Shown here in pieces: positions 47,626 to 60,711 of a DNA stretch of 64,000 bases. This DNA is from Henricia sp. BOLD:AAB3569. Taxonomy: Eukaryota > Echinodermata > Asteroidea > Spinulosida > Echinasteridae. The number at the start of each line of letters is the position of its first letter. Position 1 is the stretch's first letter. The position numbers and the translations under genes were made by a program. The DNA lies in contig JBBELK010000959.1 in assembly GCA_037783545.1 (NCBI GenBank), forward strand, positions 1-64,000, in the 5' to 3' direction. Below the pieces are notes generated by a model. That model was not told the origin of the DNA. It did no database searches and saw only the letters and a program-made list of their open reading frames with translations.

Positions 47626-47976
47626 ATCCGGCGAGTATTCTCCATCACAATCATCACCAATCTTGGTCGATCGTGTCCGAGTATCAGGTCATATCCTTCG
47701 AGAAGCACCACAGGTACATCCTCATAAAACCACAATCGTCACCAGTCCGGGTCTGGAAGAATCAAGACCGCAGACTCGGATCCAATCGTGTTCCAAAATT
47801 GCATCGGCGTTCCCCGTGACGTACGTACTGGTCACTCCATCATTGAGCAACGTTCCAGGACATCACGGGATTCCGCGAAAAACTCCTCCAAACTACCTAT
47901 GTGCAAGGGTAGTCCTTTGGAAAGCGGTCATCACAGGCCAGCGAGGAAAGAACCCGTACGCCAACCCGACCGCCCC

Positions 47977-50900
47977 AAACTGCGGTGCGTTAACGACCGA
48001 GCCAAACTGCGGTGCGTTAACGACAGTCGAATGACTGAGCATGCGCACAACTCAGGAGTACCCCAAAGAGGTGTGTACAGACAGCCACGGTTTGCGCGAG
48101 AGCAGTCAGGAAGCCTCAACCCAGTTTTTTCTAAACTTTGAAATTTCTCTGCCATTTCCCGGCGAAAGTCTGTCAATTTTTTATGACAAGTGCGCAATAT
48201 AGAGAGTTTAGGGCATGCAAAATTTGAAGTTTGTCGGAACATTTTTCGACCTCCAAATTTGCCGACGTTTGGACCACACTTTGACCAAATTGCCGAGCCA
48301 AACTGCGGTGCGTTAACGACAGTCCGAATGACTGAGCATGCGCACAACTCAGGAGTACCCCAAAGAGGTGTGTACAGACAGCCACGGTTTGCGCGAGAGC
48401 AGTCAGGAAACCTCAACCCAGTTTTTTCTAAACTTTGAAATTTCTCTGCCATTTCCCGGCGAAAGTCTGTCAATTTTTTATGACAAGTGCGCAATATAGA
48501 GAGTTTAGGGCATGCAAAATTTGAAGTTCGTCGGAACATTTGTCGACATCCAAATTTGCCGACGTTTGGACCACACTGCCGAGCCAAACTGCGGTGCGTT
48601 AACGACAGTCCGAATGACTGAGCATGCGCACAACTCAGGAGTACCCCAAAGAGGTGTATACAGACAGCCACGGTTTGCGCGAGAGCAGTCAGGAAGCCTC
48701 AACCCAGTTTTTTCTAAACTTTGAAATTTCTCTGCCATTTCCCGGCGAAAGTCTGTCAATTTTTTATGACAAGTGCGCAATATAGAGAGTTTAGGGCATG
48801 CAAAATTTGAAGTTCGTCGGAACATTTTTCGACCTCCAAATTTGCCGACGTTTGGACCACACTTTGACCAAATTGCCGAGCCAAACTGCGGTGCGTTAAC
48901 GACAGTCCGAATGACTGAGCATGCGCACAACTCAGGAGTACACCAAAGAGGTGTGTACAGACAGCCACGGTTTGCGCGAGAGCAGTCAGGAAGCCTCAAC
49001 CCAGTTTTTTCTAAACTTTGAAATTTCTCTGCCATTTCCCGGCGAAAGTCTGTCAATTTGTTATGACAAGTGCGCAATATAGAGAGTTTAAGGCATGCAA
49101 AATTTGAAGTTCGTCGGAACATTTTTCAACCTCCAAATTTGCCGACGTTTGGACCACACTTTGACCAAATTGCCGAGCCAAACTGCGGTGCGTTAACGAC
49201 AGTCCGAATGACTGAGCATGCGCACAACTCAGGAGTACCCCAAAGAGGTGTGTACAGACAGCCACGGTTTGCGCGAGAGCAGTCAGGAAGCCTCAACCCA
49301 GTTTTTTTCTAAACTTTGAAATTTCTCTGCCATTTCCCGGCGAAAGTCTGTCAATTTTTTTATGACAAGTGCGCAATATAGAGAGTTTAGGGCATGCAAA
49401 ATTTGAAGTTCTTCGGAACATTTTTCGAACTCCAAATTTGCCGACGTTTGGACCACACTTTGACCAAATTGCCGAGCCAAACTGCGGTGCGTTAACGACA
49501 GTCCGAATGACTGAGCATGCGCACAACTCAGGAGTACCCCAAAGAGGTGTGTACAGACAGCCACGGTTTGCGCGAGAGCAGTCAGGAAGCCTCAACCCAT
49601 TTTTTTCTAAACTTTGAAATTTCTCTGCCATTTCCCGGCGAAAGTCTGTCAATTTTTTATGACAAGTGCGCAATATAGAGAGTTTAGGGCATGCAAAATT
49701 TGAAGTTCGTCGGAACATTTTTCGACCTCCAAATTTGCCGACGTTTGGACCACACTTTGACCAAATTGCCGAGCCAAACTGCGGTGCGTTAACGACAGTC
49801 CGAATGACTGAGCATGCGCACAACTCAGGAGTACCCCAAAGAGGTGTGTACAGACAGCCACGGTTTGCGCGAGAGCAGTCAGGAAGCCTCAACCCAGTTT
49901 TTTCTAAACTTTGAAATTTCTCTGCCATTTCCCGGCGAAAGTCTGTCAATTTTGTATGACAAGTGCGCAATATAGAGAGTTTAGGGCATGCAAAATTTGA
50001 AGTTCGTCGGAACATTTTTCGACCTCCAAATTTGCCGACGTTTGGACCACACTTTGACCAAATTGCCGAGCCAAACTGCGGTGCGTTAACGACAGTCCGA
50101 ATGACTGAGCATGCGCACAACTCAGGAGTACCCCAAAGAGGTGTGTACAGACAGCCACGGTTTGCGCGAGAGCAGTCAGGAAGCCTCAACCCAGTTTTTT
50201 CTAAACTTTGAAATTTCTCTGCCATTTCCCGGCGAAAGTCTGTCAATTTTTTATGACAAGTGCGCAATATAGAGAGTTTAGGGCATGCAAAATTTGAAGT
50301 TCGTCGGAACATTTTTCGACCTCCAAATTTGCCGACGTTTGGACCACACTTTGACCAAATTGCCGAGCCAAACTGCGGTGCGTTAACGACAGTCCGAATG
50401 ACTGAGCATGCGCACAACTCAGGAGTACCCCAAAGAGGTGTGTACAGACAGCCACGGTTTGCGCGAGAGCAGTCAGGAAGCCTCAACCCAGTTTTTTCTA
50501 AACTTTGAAATTTCTCTGCCATTTCCCGGCGAAAGTCTGTCAATTTTGTATGACAAGTGCGCAATATAGAGAGTTTAGGGCATGCAAAATTTGAAGTTCG
50601 TCGGAACATTTTTCGACCTCCAAATTTGCCGACGTTTGGACCACACTTTGACCAAATTGCCGAGCCAAACTGCGGTGCGTTAACGACAGTCCGAATGACT
50701 GAGCATGCGCACAACTCAGGAGTACCCCAAAGAGGTGTGTACAGACAGCCACGGTTTGCGCGAGAGCAGTCAGGAAGCCTCAACCCAGTTTTTTCTAAAC
50801 TTTGAAATTTCTCTGCCATTTCCCGGCGAAAGTCTGTCAATTTTTTATGACAAGTGCGCAATATAGAGAGTTTAGGGCATGCAAAATTTGAAGTTCTTTG

Positions 50901-52147
50901 GAACATTTTTCGACCTCCAAATTTGCCGACGTTTGGACCACACTTTGACCAAATTGCCGAGCCAAACTGCGGTGCGTTAACGACAGTCCGAATGACTGAG
51001 CATGCGCACAACTCAGGAGTACCCCAAAGAGGTGTGTACAGACAGCCACGGTTTGCGCGAGAGCAGTCAGGAAGCCTCAACCCAGTTTTTTTCTAAACTT
51101 TGAAATTTCTCTGCCATTTCCCGGCGAAAGTCTGTCAAATTTTTTATGACAAGTGCGCAATATAGAGAGTTTAGGGCATGCAAAATTTGAAGTTCTTCGG
51201 AACATTTTTCGAACTCCAAATTTGCCGACGTTTGGACCACACTTTGACCAAATTGCTGAGCCAAACTGCGGTGCGTTAACGACAGTCCGAATGACTGAGC
51301 ATGCGCACAACTCAGGAGTACCCCAAAGAGGTGTGTACAGACAGCCACGGTTTGCGCGAGAGCAGTCAGGAAGCCTCAACCCAGTTTTTTCTAAACTTTG
51401 AAATTTCTCTGCCATTTCCCGGCGAAAGTCTGTCAATTTTTTATGACAAGTGCGCAATATAGAGAGTTTAGGGCATGCAAAATTTGAAGTTCGTCGGAAC
51501 ATTTTTCGACCTCCAAATTTGCCGACGTTTGGACCACACTTTGACCAAATTGCCGAGCCAAACTGCGGTGCGTTAACGACAGTCCGAATGACTGAGCATG
51601 CGCACAACTCAGGAGTACCCCAAAGAGGTGTGTACAGACAGCCACGGTTTGCGCGAGAGCAGTCAGGAAGCCTCAACCCAGTTTTTTCTAAACTTTGAAA
51701 TTTCTCTGCCATTTCCCGGCGAAAGTCTGTCAATTTTTATGACAAGTGCGCAATATAGAGAGTTTAGGGCATGCAAAATTTGAAGTTCGTCGGAACATTT
51801 TTCGACCTCCAAATTTGCCGACGTTTGGACCACACTTTGACCAAATTGCCGAGCCAAACTGCGGTGCGTTAACGACAGTCCGAATGACTGAGCATGCGCA
51901 CAACTCAGGAGTACCCCAAAGAGGTGTGTACAGACAGCCACGGTTTGCGCGAGAGCAGTCAGGAAGCCTCAACCCAGTTTTTTCTAAACTTTGAAATTTC
52001 TCTGCCATTTCCCGGCGAAAGTCTGTCAATTTTTTATGACAAGTGCGCAATATAGAGAGTTTAGGGCATGCAAAATTTGAAGTTCGTCGGAACATTTTTC
52101 GACCTCCAAATTTGCCGACGTTTGGACCACACTTTGACCAAATTGCC
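47977..52147 (+). repeat. 297-bp satellite array, block 5 (about 14 monomers)
   Basis: It opens with a 27-bp tandem duplication (47977-48003 repeated from 48004, core CTGCGGTGCGTTAACGAC) at the junction with the insert, followed by the CAGTCGAATGACTG one-base-deletion variant. It contains the 11-bp-deleted monomer at about 48575 and the extra two-monomer segment at 50243-50836. Confidence 0.95.
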
Positions 52148-52852
52148 TTTTTCTAAAATGTTTTATTCGTCCGAATAAAACACGCTAACCAGTCCAACGT
52201 TGTTACCGATAGAACCAGTGCTTCAGCCGTTGTCGTTGCCAGTCCAGGTCATTTATCCACTAAGCGTTCGCCGTTATTGCCAAATTTCCTCATTCGTAGT
52301 CGTTGCCAGTCCAGGTCATTTATCCACTAAGCGTTCGCCGTTATTGCCAAATTTCCTCCTTCGTAGTCGTTGCCAGTCCAGGTCATTTATCCACCAATTG
52401 TTCGCCGTTATTGCCAAATGTCCTCATTCGTTGTCGTTGCCAGTCCAGGTCATTTATCCACCAAATTTCCTCATTCGTTGTCGTTGCCAATCTAGGTCAA
52501 TATCCGGCGAGTATTCTCCATCACAATCATCACCAATCTTGGTCGATCGTGTCCGAGTATCAGGTCATATCCTTCGAGAAGCACCACAGGTACATCCTCA
52601 TAAAACCACAATCGTCACCAGTCCGGGTCTGGAAGAATCAAGACCGCAGACTCGGATCCAATCGTGTTCCAAAATTGCATCGGCGTTCCCCGTGACGTAC
52701 GTACTGGTCACTCCATCATTGAGCAACGTTCCAGGACATCACGGGATTCCGCGAAAAACTCCTCCAAACTACCTATGTGCAAGGGTAGTCCTTTGGAAAG
52801 CGGTCATCACAGGCCAGCGAGGAAAGAACCCGTACGCCAACCCGACCGCCCC
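52148..52852 (-). mobile_element. 705-bp retroelement-like insert, copy B
   Basis: Same length and sequence, by eye, as copy A, including the SINE-type 36-bp head at the right end, the shortened minisatellite unit and the hairpin. The junctions with the satellite are the same, so it was copied by array amplification rather than inserted anew. Confidence 0.65.
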
Positions 52853-55800
52853 AAACTGCGGTGCGTTAACGACCGAGCCAAACTGCGGTGCGTTAACGAC
52901 AGTCGAATGACTGAGCATGCGCACAACTCAGGAGTACCCCAAAGAGGTGTGTACAGACAGCCACGGTTTGCGCGAGAGCAGTCAGGAAGCCTCAACCCAG
53001 TTTTTTCTAAACTTTGAAATTTCTCTGCCATTTCCCGGCGAAAGTCTGTCAATTTTTTATGACAAGTGCGCAATATAGAGAGTTTAGGGCATGCAAAATT
53101 TGAAGTTTGTCGGAACATTTTTCGACCTCCAAATTTGCCGACGTTTGGACCACACTTTGACCAAATTGCCGAGCCAAACTGCGGTGCGTTAACGACAGTC
53201 CGAATGACTGAGCATGCGCACAACTCAGGAGTACCCCAAAGAGGTGTGTACAGACAGCCACGGTTTGCGCGAGAGCAGTCAGGAAACCTCAACCCAGTTT
53301 TTTCTAAACTTTGAAATTTCTCTGCCATTTCCCGGCGAAAGTCTGTCAATTTTTTATGACAAGTGCGCAATATAGAGAGTTTAGGGCATGCAAAATTTGA
53401 AGTTCGTCGGAACATTTGTCGACATCCAAATTTGCCGACGTTTGGACCACACTGCCGAGCCAAACTGCGGTGCGTTAACGACAGTCCGAATGACTGAGCA
53501 TGCGCACAACTCAGGAGTACCCCAAAGAGGTGTATACAGACAGCCACGGTTTGCGCGAGAGCAGTCAGGAAGCCTCAACCCAGTTTTTTCTAAACTTTGA
53601 AATTTCTCTGCCATTTCCCGGCGAAAGTCTGTCAATTTTTTATGACAAGTGCGCAATATAGAGAGTTTAGGGCATGCAAAATTTGAAGTTCGTCGGAACA
53701 TTTTTCGACCTCCAAATTTGCCGACGTTTGGACCACACTTTGACCAAATTGCCGAGCCAAACTGCGGTGCGTTAACGACAGTCCGAATGACTGAGCATGC
53801 GCACAACTCAGGAGTACACCAAAGAGGTGTGTACAGACAGCCACGGTTTGCGCGAGAGCAGTCAGGAAGCCTCAACCCAGTTTTTTCTAAACTTTGAAAT
53901 TTCTCTGCCATTTCCCGGCGAAAGTCTGTCAATTTGTTATGACAAGTGCGCAATATAGAGAGTTTAAGGCATGCAAAATTTGAAGTTCGTCGGAACATTT
54001 TTCAACCTCCAAATTTGCCGACGTTTGGACCACACTTTGACCAAATTGCCGAGCCAAACTGCGGTGCGTTAACGACAGTCCGAATGACTGAGCATGCGCA
54101 CAACTCAGGAGTACCCCAAAGAGGTGTGTACAGACAGCCACGGTTTGCGCGAGAGCAGTCAGGAAGCCTCAACCCAGTTTTTTTCTAAACTTTGAAATTT
54201 CTCTGCCATTTCCCGGCGAAAGTCTGTCAATTTTTTTATGACAAGTGCGCAATATAGAGAGTTTAGGGCATGCAAAATTTGAAGTTCTTCGGAACATTTT
54301 TCGAACTCCAAATTTGCCGACGTTTGGACCACACTTTGACCAAATTGCCGAGCCAAACTGCGGTGCGTTAACGACAGTCCGAATGACTGAGCATGCGCAC
54401 AACTCAGGAGTACCCCAAAGAGGTGTGTACAGACAGCCACGGTTTGCGCGAGAGCAGTCAGGAAGCCTCAACCCAGTTTTTTCTAAACTTTGAAATTTCT
54501 CTGCCATTTCCCGGCGAAAGTCTGTCAATTTTTTATGACAAGTGCGCAATATAGAGAGTTTAGGGCATGCAAAATTTGAAGTTCGTCGGAACATTTTTCG
54601 ACCTCCAAATTTGCCGACGTTTGGACCACACTTTGACCAAATTGCCGAGCCAAACTGCGGTGCGTTAACGACAGTCCGAATGACTGAGCATGCGCACAAC
54701 TCAGGAGTACCCCAAAGAGGTGTGTACAGACAGCCACGGTTTGCGCGAGAGCAGTCAGGAAGCCTCAACCCAGTTTTTTCTAAACTTTGAAATTTCTCTG
54801 CCATTTCCCGGCGAAAGTCTGTCAATTTTGTATGACAAGTGCGCAATATAGAGAGTTTAGGGCATGCAAAATTTGAAGTTCGTCGGAACATTTTTCGACC
54901 TCCAAATTTGCCGACGTTTGGACCACACTTTGACCAAATTGCCGAGCCAAACTGCGGTGCGTTAACGACAGTCCGAATGACTGAGCATGCGCACAACTCA
55001 GGAGTACCCCAAAGAGGTGTGTACAGACAGCCACGGTTTGCGCGAGAGCAGTCAGGAAGCCTCAACCCAGTTTTTTCTAAACTTTGAAATTTCTCTGCCA
55101 TTTCCCGGCGAAAGTCTGTCAATTTTTTATGACAAGTGCGCAATATAGAGAGTTTAGGGCATGCAAAATTTGAAGTTCTTTGGAACATTTTTCGACCTCC
55201 AAATTTGCCGACGTTTGGACCACACTTTGATCAAATTGCCGAGCCAAACTGCGGTGCGTTAACGACAGTCCGAATGACTGAGCATGCGCACAACTCAGGA
55301 GTACCCCAAAGAGGTGTGTACAGACAGCCACGGTTTGCGCGAGAGCAGTCAGGAAGCCTCAACCCAGTTTTTTTCTAAACTTTGAAATTTCTCTGCCATT
55401 TCCCGGCGAAAGTCTGTCAATTTTTTTATGACAAGTGCGCAATATAGAGAGTTTAGGGCATGCAAAATTTGAAGTTCTTCGGAACATTTTTCGAACTCCA
55501 AATTTGCCGACGTTTGGACCACACTTTGACCAAATTGCTGAGCCAAACTGCGGTGCGTTAACGACAGTCCGAATGACTGAGCATGCGCACAACTCAGGAG
55601 TACCCCAAAGAGGTGTGTACAGACAGCCACGGTTTGCGCGAGAGCAGTCAGGAAGCCTCAACCCAGTTTTTTCTAAACTTTGAAATTTCTCTGCCATTTC
55701 CCGGCGAAAGTCTGTCAATTTTTTATGACAAGTGCGCAATATAGAGAGTTTAGGGCATGCAAAATTTGAAGTTCGTCGGAACATTTTTCGACCTCCAAAT

Positions 55801-56429
55801 TTGCCGACGTTTGGACCACACTTTGACCAAATTGCCGAGCCAAACTGCGGTGCGTTAACGACAGTCCGAATGACTGAGCATGCGCACAACTCAGGAGTAC
55901 CCCAAAGAGGTGTGTACAGACAGCCACGGTTTGCGCGAGAGCAGTCAGGAAGCCTCAACCAAGTTTTTTCTAAACTTTGAAATTTCTCTGCCATTTCCCG
56001 GCGAAAGTCTGTCAATTTTTATGACAAGTGCGCAATATAGAGAGTTTAGGGCATGCAAAATTTGAAGTTCGTCGGAACATTTTTCGACCTCCAAATTTGC
56101 CGACGTTTGGACCACACTTTGACCAAATTGCCGAGCCAAACTGCGGTGCGTTAACGACAGTCCGAATGACTGAGCATGCGCACAACTCAGGAGTACCCCA
56201 AAGAGGTGTGTACAGACAGCCACGGTTTGCGCGAGAGCAGTCAGGAAGCCTCAACCCAGTTTTTTCTAAACTTTGAAATTTCTCTGCCATTTCCCGGCGA
56301 AAGTCTGTCAATTTTTTATGACAAGTGCGCAATATAGAGAGTTTAGGGCATGCAAAATTTGAAGTTCGTCGGAACATTTTTCGACCTCCAAATTTGCCGA
56401 CGTTTGGACCACACTTTGACCAAATTGCC
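52853..56429 (+). repeat. 297-bp satellite array, block 6 (12 monomers)
   Basis: Monomer order as in the preceding block but without the additional pair. Private changes include TTTGATCAAATT at about 55228 and CCAAGTTTTTTC at about 55958. Confidence 0.95.
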
Positions 56430-57134
56430 TTTTTCTAAAATGTTTTATTCGTCCGAATAAAACACGCTAACCAGTCCAACGTTGTTACCGATAGAACCAG
56501 TGCTTCAGCCGTTGTCGTTGCCAGTCCAGGTCATTTATCCACTAAGCGTTCGCCGTTATTGCCAAATTTCCTCATTCGTAGTCGTTGCCAGTCCAGGTCA
56601 TTTATCCACTAAGCGTTCGCCGTTATTGCCAAATTTCCTCCTTCGTAGTCGTTGCCAGTCCAGGTCATTTATCCACCAATTGTTCGCCGTTATTGCCAAA
56701 TGTCCTCATTCGTTGTCGTTGCCAGTCCAGGTCATTTATCCACCAAATTTCCTCATTCGTTGTCGTTGCCAATCTAGGTCAATATCCGGCGAGTATTCTC
56801 CATCACAATCATCACCAATCTTGGTCGATCGTGTCCGAGTATCAGGTCATATCCTTCGAGAAGCACCACAGGTACATCCTCATAAAACCACAATCGTCAC
56901 CAGTCCGGGTCTGGAAGAATCAAGACCGCAGACTCGGATCCAATCGTGTTCCAAAATTGCATCGGCGTTCCCCGTGACGTACGTACTGGTCACTCCATCA
57001 TTGAGCAACGTTCCAGGACATCACGGGATTCCGCGAAAAACTCCTCCAAACTACCTATGTGCAAGGGTAGTCCTTTGGAAAGCGGTCATCACAGGCCAGC
57101 GAGGAAAGAACCCGTACGCCAACCCGACCGCCCC
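56430..57134 (-). mobile_element. 705-bp retroelement-like insert, copy C
   Basis: Exactly 4282 bp after copy B, with identical junctions and internal structure. Confidence 0.65.
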
Positions 57135-60100
57135 AAACTGCGGTGCGTTAACGACCGAGCCAAACTGCGGTGCGTTAACGACAGTCGAATGACTGAGCAT
57201 GCGCACAACTCAGGAGTACCCCAAAGAGGTGTGTACAGACAGCCACGGTTTGCGCGAGAGCAGTCAGGAAGCCTCAACCCAGTTTTTTCTAAACTTTGAA
57301 ATTTCTCTGCCATTTCCCGGCGAAAGTCTGTCAATTTTTTATGACAAGTGCGCAATATAGAGAGTTTAGGGCATGCAAAATTTGAAGTTCGTCGGAACAT
57401 TTTTCGACCTCCAAATTTGCCGACGTTTGGACCACACTTTGACCAAATTGCCGAGCCAAACTGCGGTGCGTTAACGACAGTCCGAATGACTGAGCATGCG
57501 CACAACTCAGGAGTACCCCAAAGAGGTGTGTACAGACAGCCACGGTTTGCGCGAGAGCAGTCAGGAAACCTCAACCCAGTTTTTTCTAAACTTTGAAATT
57601 TCTCTGCCATTTCCCGGCGAAAGTCTGTCAATTTTTTATGACAAGTGCGCAATATAGAGAGTTTAGGGCATGCAAAATTTGAAGTTCGTCGGAACATTTG
57701 TCGACATCCAAATTTGCCGACGTTTGGACCACACTGCCGAGCCAAACTGCGGTGCGTTAACGACAGTCCGAATGACTGAGCATGCGCACAACTCAGGAGT
57801 ACCCCAAAGAGGTGTATACAGACAGCCACGGTTTGCGCGAGAGCAGTCAGGAAGCCTCAACCCAGTTTTTTCTAAACTTTGAAATTTCTCTGCCATTTCC
57901 CGGCGAAAGTCTGTCAATTTGTTATGACAAGTGCGCAATATAGAGAGTTTAGGGCATGCAAAATTTGAAGTTCGTCGGAACATTTTTCGACCTCCAAATT
58001 TGCCGACGTTTGGACCACACTTTGACCAAATTGCCGAGCCAAACTGCGGTGCGTTAACGACAGTCCGAATGACTGAGCATGCGCACAACTCAGGAGTACA
58101 CCAAAGAGGTGTGTACAGACAGCCACGGTTTGCGCGAGAGCAGTCAGGAAGCCTCAACCCAGTTTTTTCTAAACTTTGAAATTTCTCTGCCATTTCCCGG
58201 CGAAAGTCTGTCAATTTGTTATGACAAGTGCGCAATATAGAGAGTTTAAGGCATGCAAAATTTGAAGTTCGTCGGAACATTTTTCAACCTCCAAATTTGC
58301 CGACGTTTGGACCACACTTTGACCAAATTGCCGAGCCAAACTGCGGTGCGTTAACGACAGTCCGAATGACTGAGCATGCGCACAACTCAGGAGTACCCCA
58401 AAGAGGTGTGTACAGACAGCCACGGTTTGCGCGAGAGCAGTCAGGAAGCCTCAACCCAGTTTTTTTCTAAACTTTGAAATTTCTCTGCCATTTCCCGGCG
58501 AAAGTCTGTCAATTTTTTTATGACAAGTGCGCAATATAGAGAGTTTAGGGCATGCAAAATTTGAAGTTCTTCGGAACATTTTTCGAACTCCAAATTTGCC
58601 GACGTTTGGACCACACTTTGACCAAATTGCCGAGCCAAACTGCGGTGCGTTAACGACAGTCCGAATGACTGAGCATGCGCACAACTCAGGAGTACCCCAA
58701 AGAGGTGTGTACAGACAGCCACGGTTTGCGCGAGAGCAGTCAGGAAGCCTCAACCCAGTTTTTTCTAAACTTTGAAATTTCTCTGCCATTTCCCGGCGAA
58801 AGTCTGTCAATTTTTTATGACAAGTGCGCAATATAGAGAGTTTAGGGCATGCAAAATTTGAAGTTCGTCGGAACATTTTTCGACCTCCAAATTTGCCGAC
58901 GTTTGGACCACACTTTGACCAAATTGCCGAGCCAAACTGCGGTGCGTTAACGACAGTCCGAATGACTGAGCATGCGCACAACTCAGGAGTACCCCAAAGA
59001 GGTGTGTACAGACAGCCACGGTTTGCGCGAGAGCAGTCAGGAAGCCTCAACCCAGTTTTTTCTAAACTTTGAAATTTCTCTGCCATTTCCCGGCGAAAGT
59101 CTGTCAATTTTGTATGACAAGTGCGCAATATAGAGAGTTTAGGGCATGCAAAATTTGAAGTTCGTCGGAACATTTTTCGACCTCCAAATTTGCCGACGTT
59201 TGGACCACACTTTGACCAAATTGCCGAGCCAAACTGCGGTGCGTTAACGACAGTCCGAATGACTGAGCATGCGCACAACTCAGGAGTACCCCAAAGAGGT
59301 GTGTACAGACAGCCACGGTTTGCGCGAGAGCAGTCAGGAAGCCTCAACCCAGTTTTTTCTAAACTTTGAAATTTCTCTGCCATTTCCCGGCGAAAGTCTG
59401 TCAATTTTTTATGACAAGTGCGCAATATAGAGAGTTTAGGGCATGCAAAATTTGAAGTTCTTTGGAACATTTTTCGACCTCCAAATTTGCCGACGTTTGG
59501 ACCACACTTTGACCAAATTGCCGAGCCAAACTGCGGTGCGTTAACGACAGTCCGAATGACTGAGCATGCGCACAACTCAGGAGTACCCCAAAGAGGTGTG
59601 TACAGACAGCCACGGTTTGCGCGAGAGCAGTCAGGAAGCCTCAACCCAGTTTTTTTCTAAACTTTGAAATTTCTCTGCCATTTCCCGGCGAAAGTCTGTC
59701 AATTTTTTTATGACAAGTGCGCAATATAGAGAGTTTAGGGCATGCAAAATTTGAAGTTCTTCGGAACATTTTTCGAACTCCAAATTTGCCGACGTTTGGA
59801 CCACACTTTGACCAAATTGCTGAGCCAAACTGCGGTGCGTTAACGACAGTCCGAATGACTGAGCATGCGCACAACTCAGGAGTACCCCAAAGAGGTGTGT
59901 ACAGACAGCCACGGTTTGCGCGAGAGCAGTCAGGAAGCCTCAACCCAGTTTTTTCTAAACTTTGAAATTTCTCTGCCATTTCCCGGCGAAAGTCTGTCAA
60001 TTTTTTATGACAAGTGCGCAATATAGAGAGTTTAGGGCATGCAAAATTTGAAGTTCGTCGGAACATTTTTCGACCTCCAAATTTGCCGACGTTTGGACCA

Positions 60101-60711
60101 CACTTTGACCAAATTGCCGAGCCAAACTGCGGTGCGTTAACGACAGTCCGAATGACTGAGCATGCGCACAACTCAGGAGTACCCCAAAGAGGTGTGTACA
60201 GACAGCCACGGTTTGCGCGAGAGCAGTCAGGAAGCCTCAACCCAGTTTTTTCTAAACTTTGAAATTTCTCTGCCATTTCCCGGCGAAAGTCTGTCAATTT
60301 TTATGACAAGTGCGCAATATAGAGAGTTTAGGGCATGCAAAATTTGAAGTTCGTCGGAACATTTTTCGACCTCCAAATTTGCCGACGTTTGGACCACACT
60401 TTGACCAAATTGCCGAGCCAAACTGCGGTGCGTTAACGACAGTCCGAATGACTGAGCATGCGCACAACTCAGGAGTACCCCAAAGAGGTGTGTACAGACA
60501 GCCACGGTTTGCGCGAGAGCAGTCAGGAAGCCTCAACCCAGTTTTTTCTAAACTTTGAAATTTCTCTGCCATTTCCCGGCGAAAGTCTGTCAATTTTTTA
60601 TGACAAGTGCGCAATATAGAGAGTTTAGGGCATGCAAAATTTGAAGTTCGTCGGAACATTTTTCGACCTCCAAATTTGCCGACGTTTGGACCACACTTTG
60701 ACCAAATTGCC
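57135..60711 (+). repeat. 297-bp satellite array, block 7 (12 monomers)
   Basis: Same monomer order as block 6 and the same length (3577 bp). It differs at isolated bases, for example GAAGTTCGTCGG near 57384 where block 6 has GAAGTTTGTCGG, and AATTTGTTATG at about 57916. Confidence 0.95.

Larger units (their letters stand above)
47272..47976 (-). mobile_element. 705-bp retroelement-like insert, copy A, with SINE-type 5' head
   Basis: On the minus strand the first 36 bp (47941-47976) are identical to the first 36 bp of the SINE at 24985-25020, including the A box, but no B box follows. The body is unrelated: about 290 bp without recognised features, then a 67-bp minisatellite (on the plus strand, units starting 47356, 47423, 47490 and 47557, with a 47-bp truncated unit and a partial unit from 47604), then a hairpin near the far end (47283-47306). 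There is no poly(A) and no clean target duplication. Overlapping open frames on the plus strand are not genes, because the 67-bp unit shifts frame at each copy. It is best read as a chimaeric or template-switched SINE, or another retroelement sharing the tRNA head. Confidence 0.65.

Noticed and set aside
47324-48034. 236-codon plus-strand frame in the 705-bp insert (also in copies B-D) as a gene
   Set aside because: It runs through a 67-bp minisatellite whose unit is not a multiple of three, so the same DNA is read in changing frames, and an overlapping 130-codon frame reads it shifted. Conservation in four copies only reflects recent duplication.
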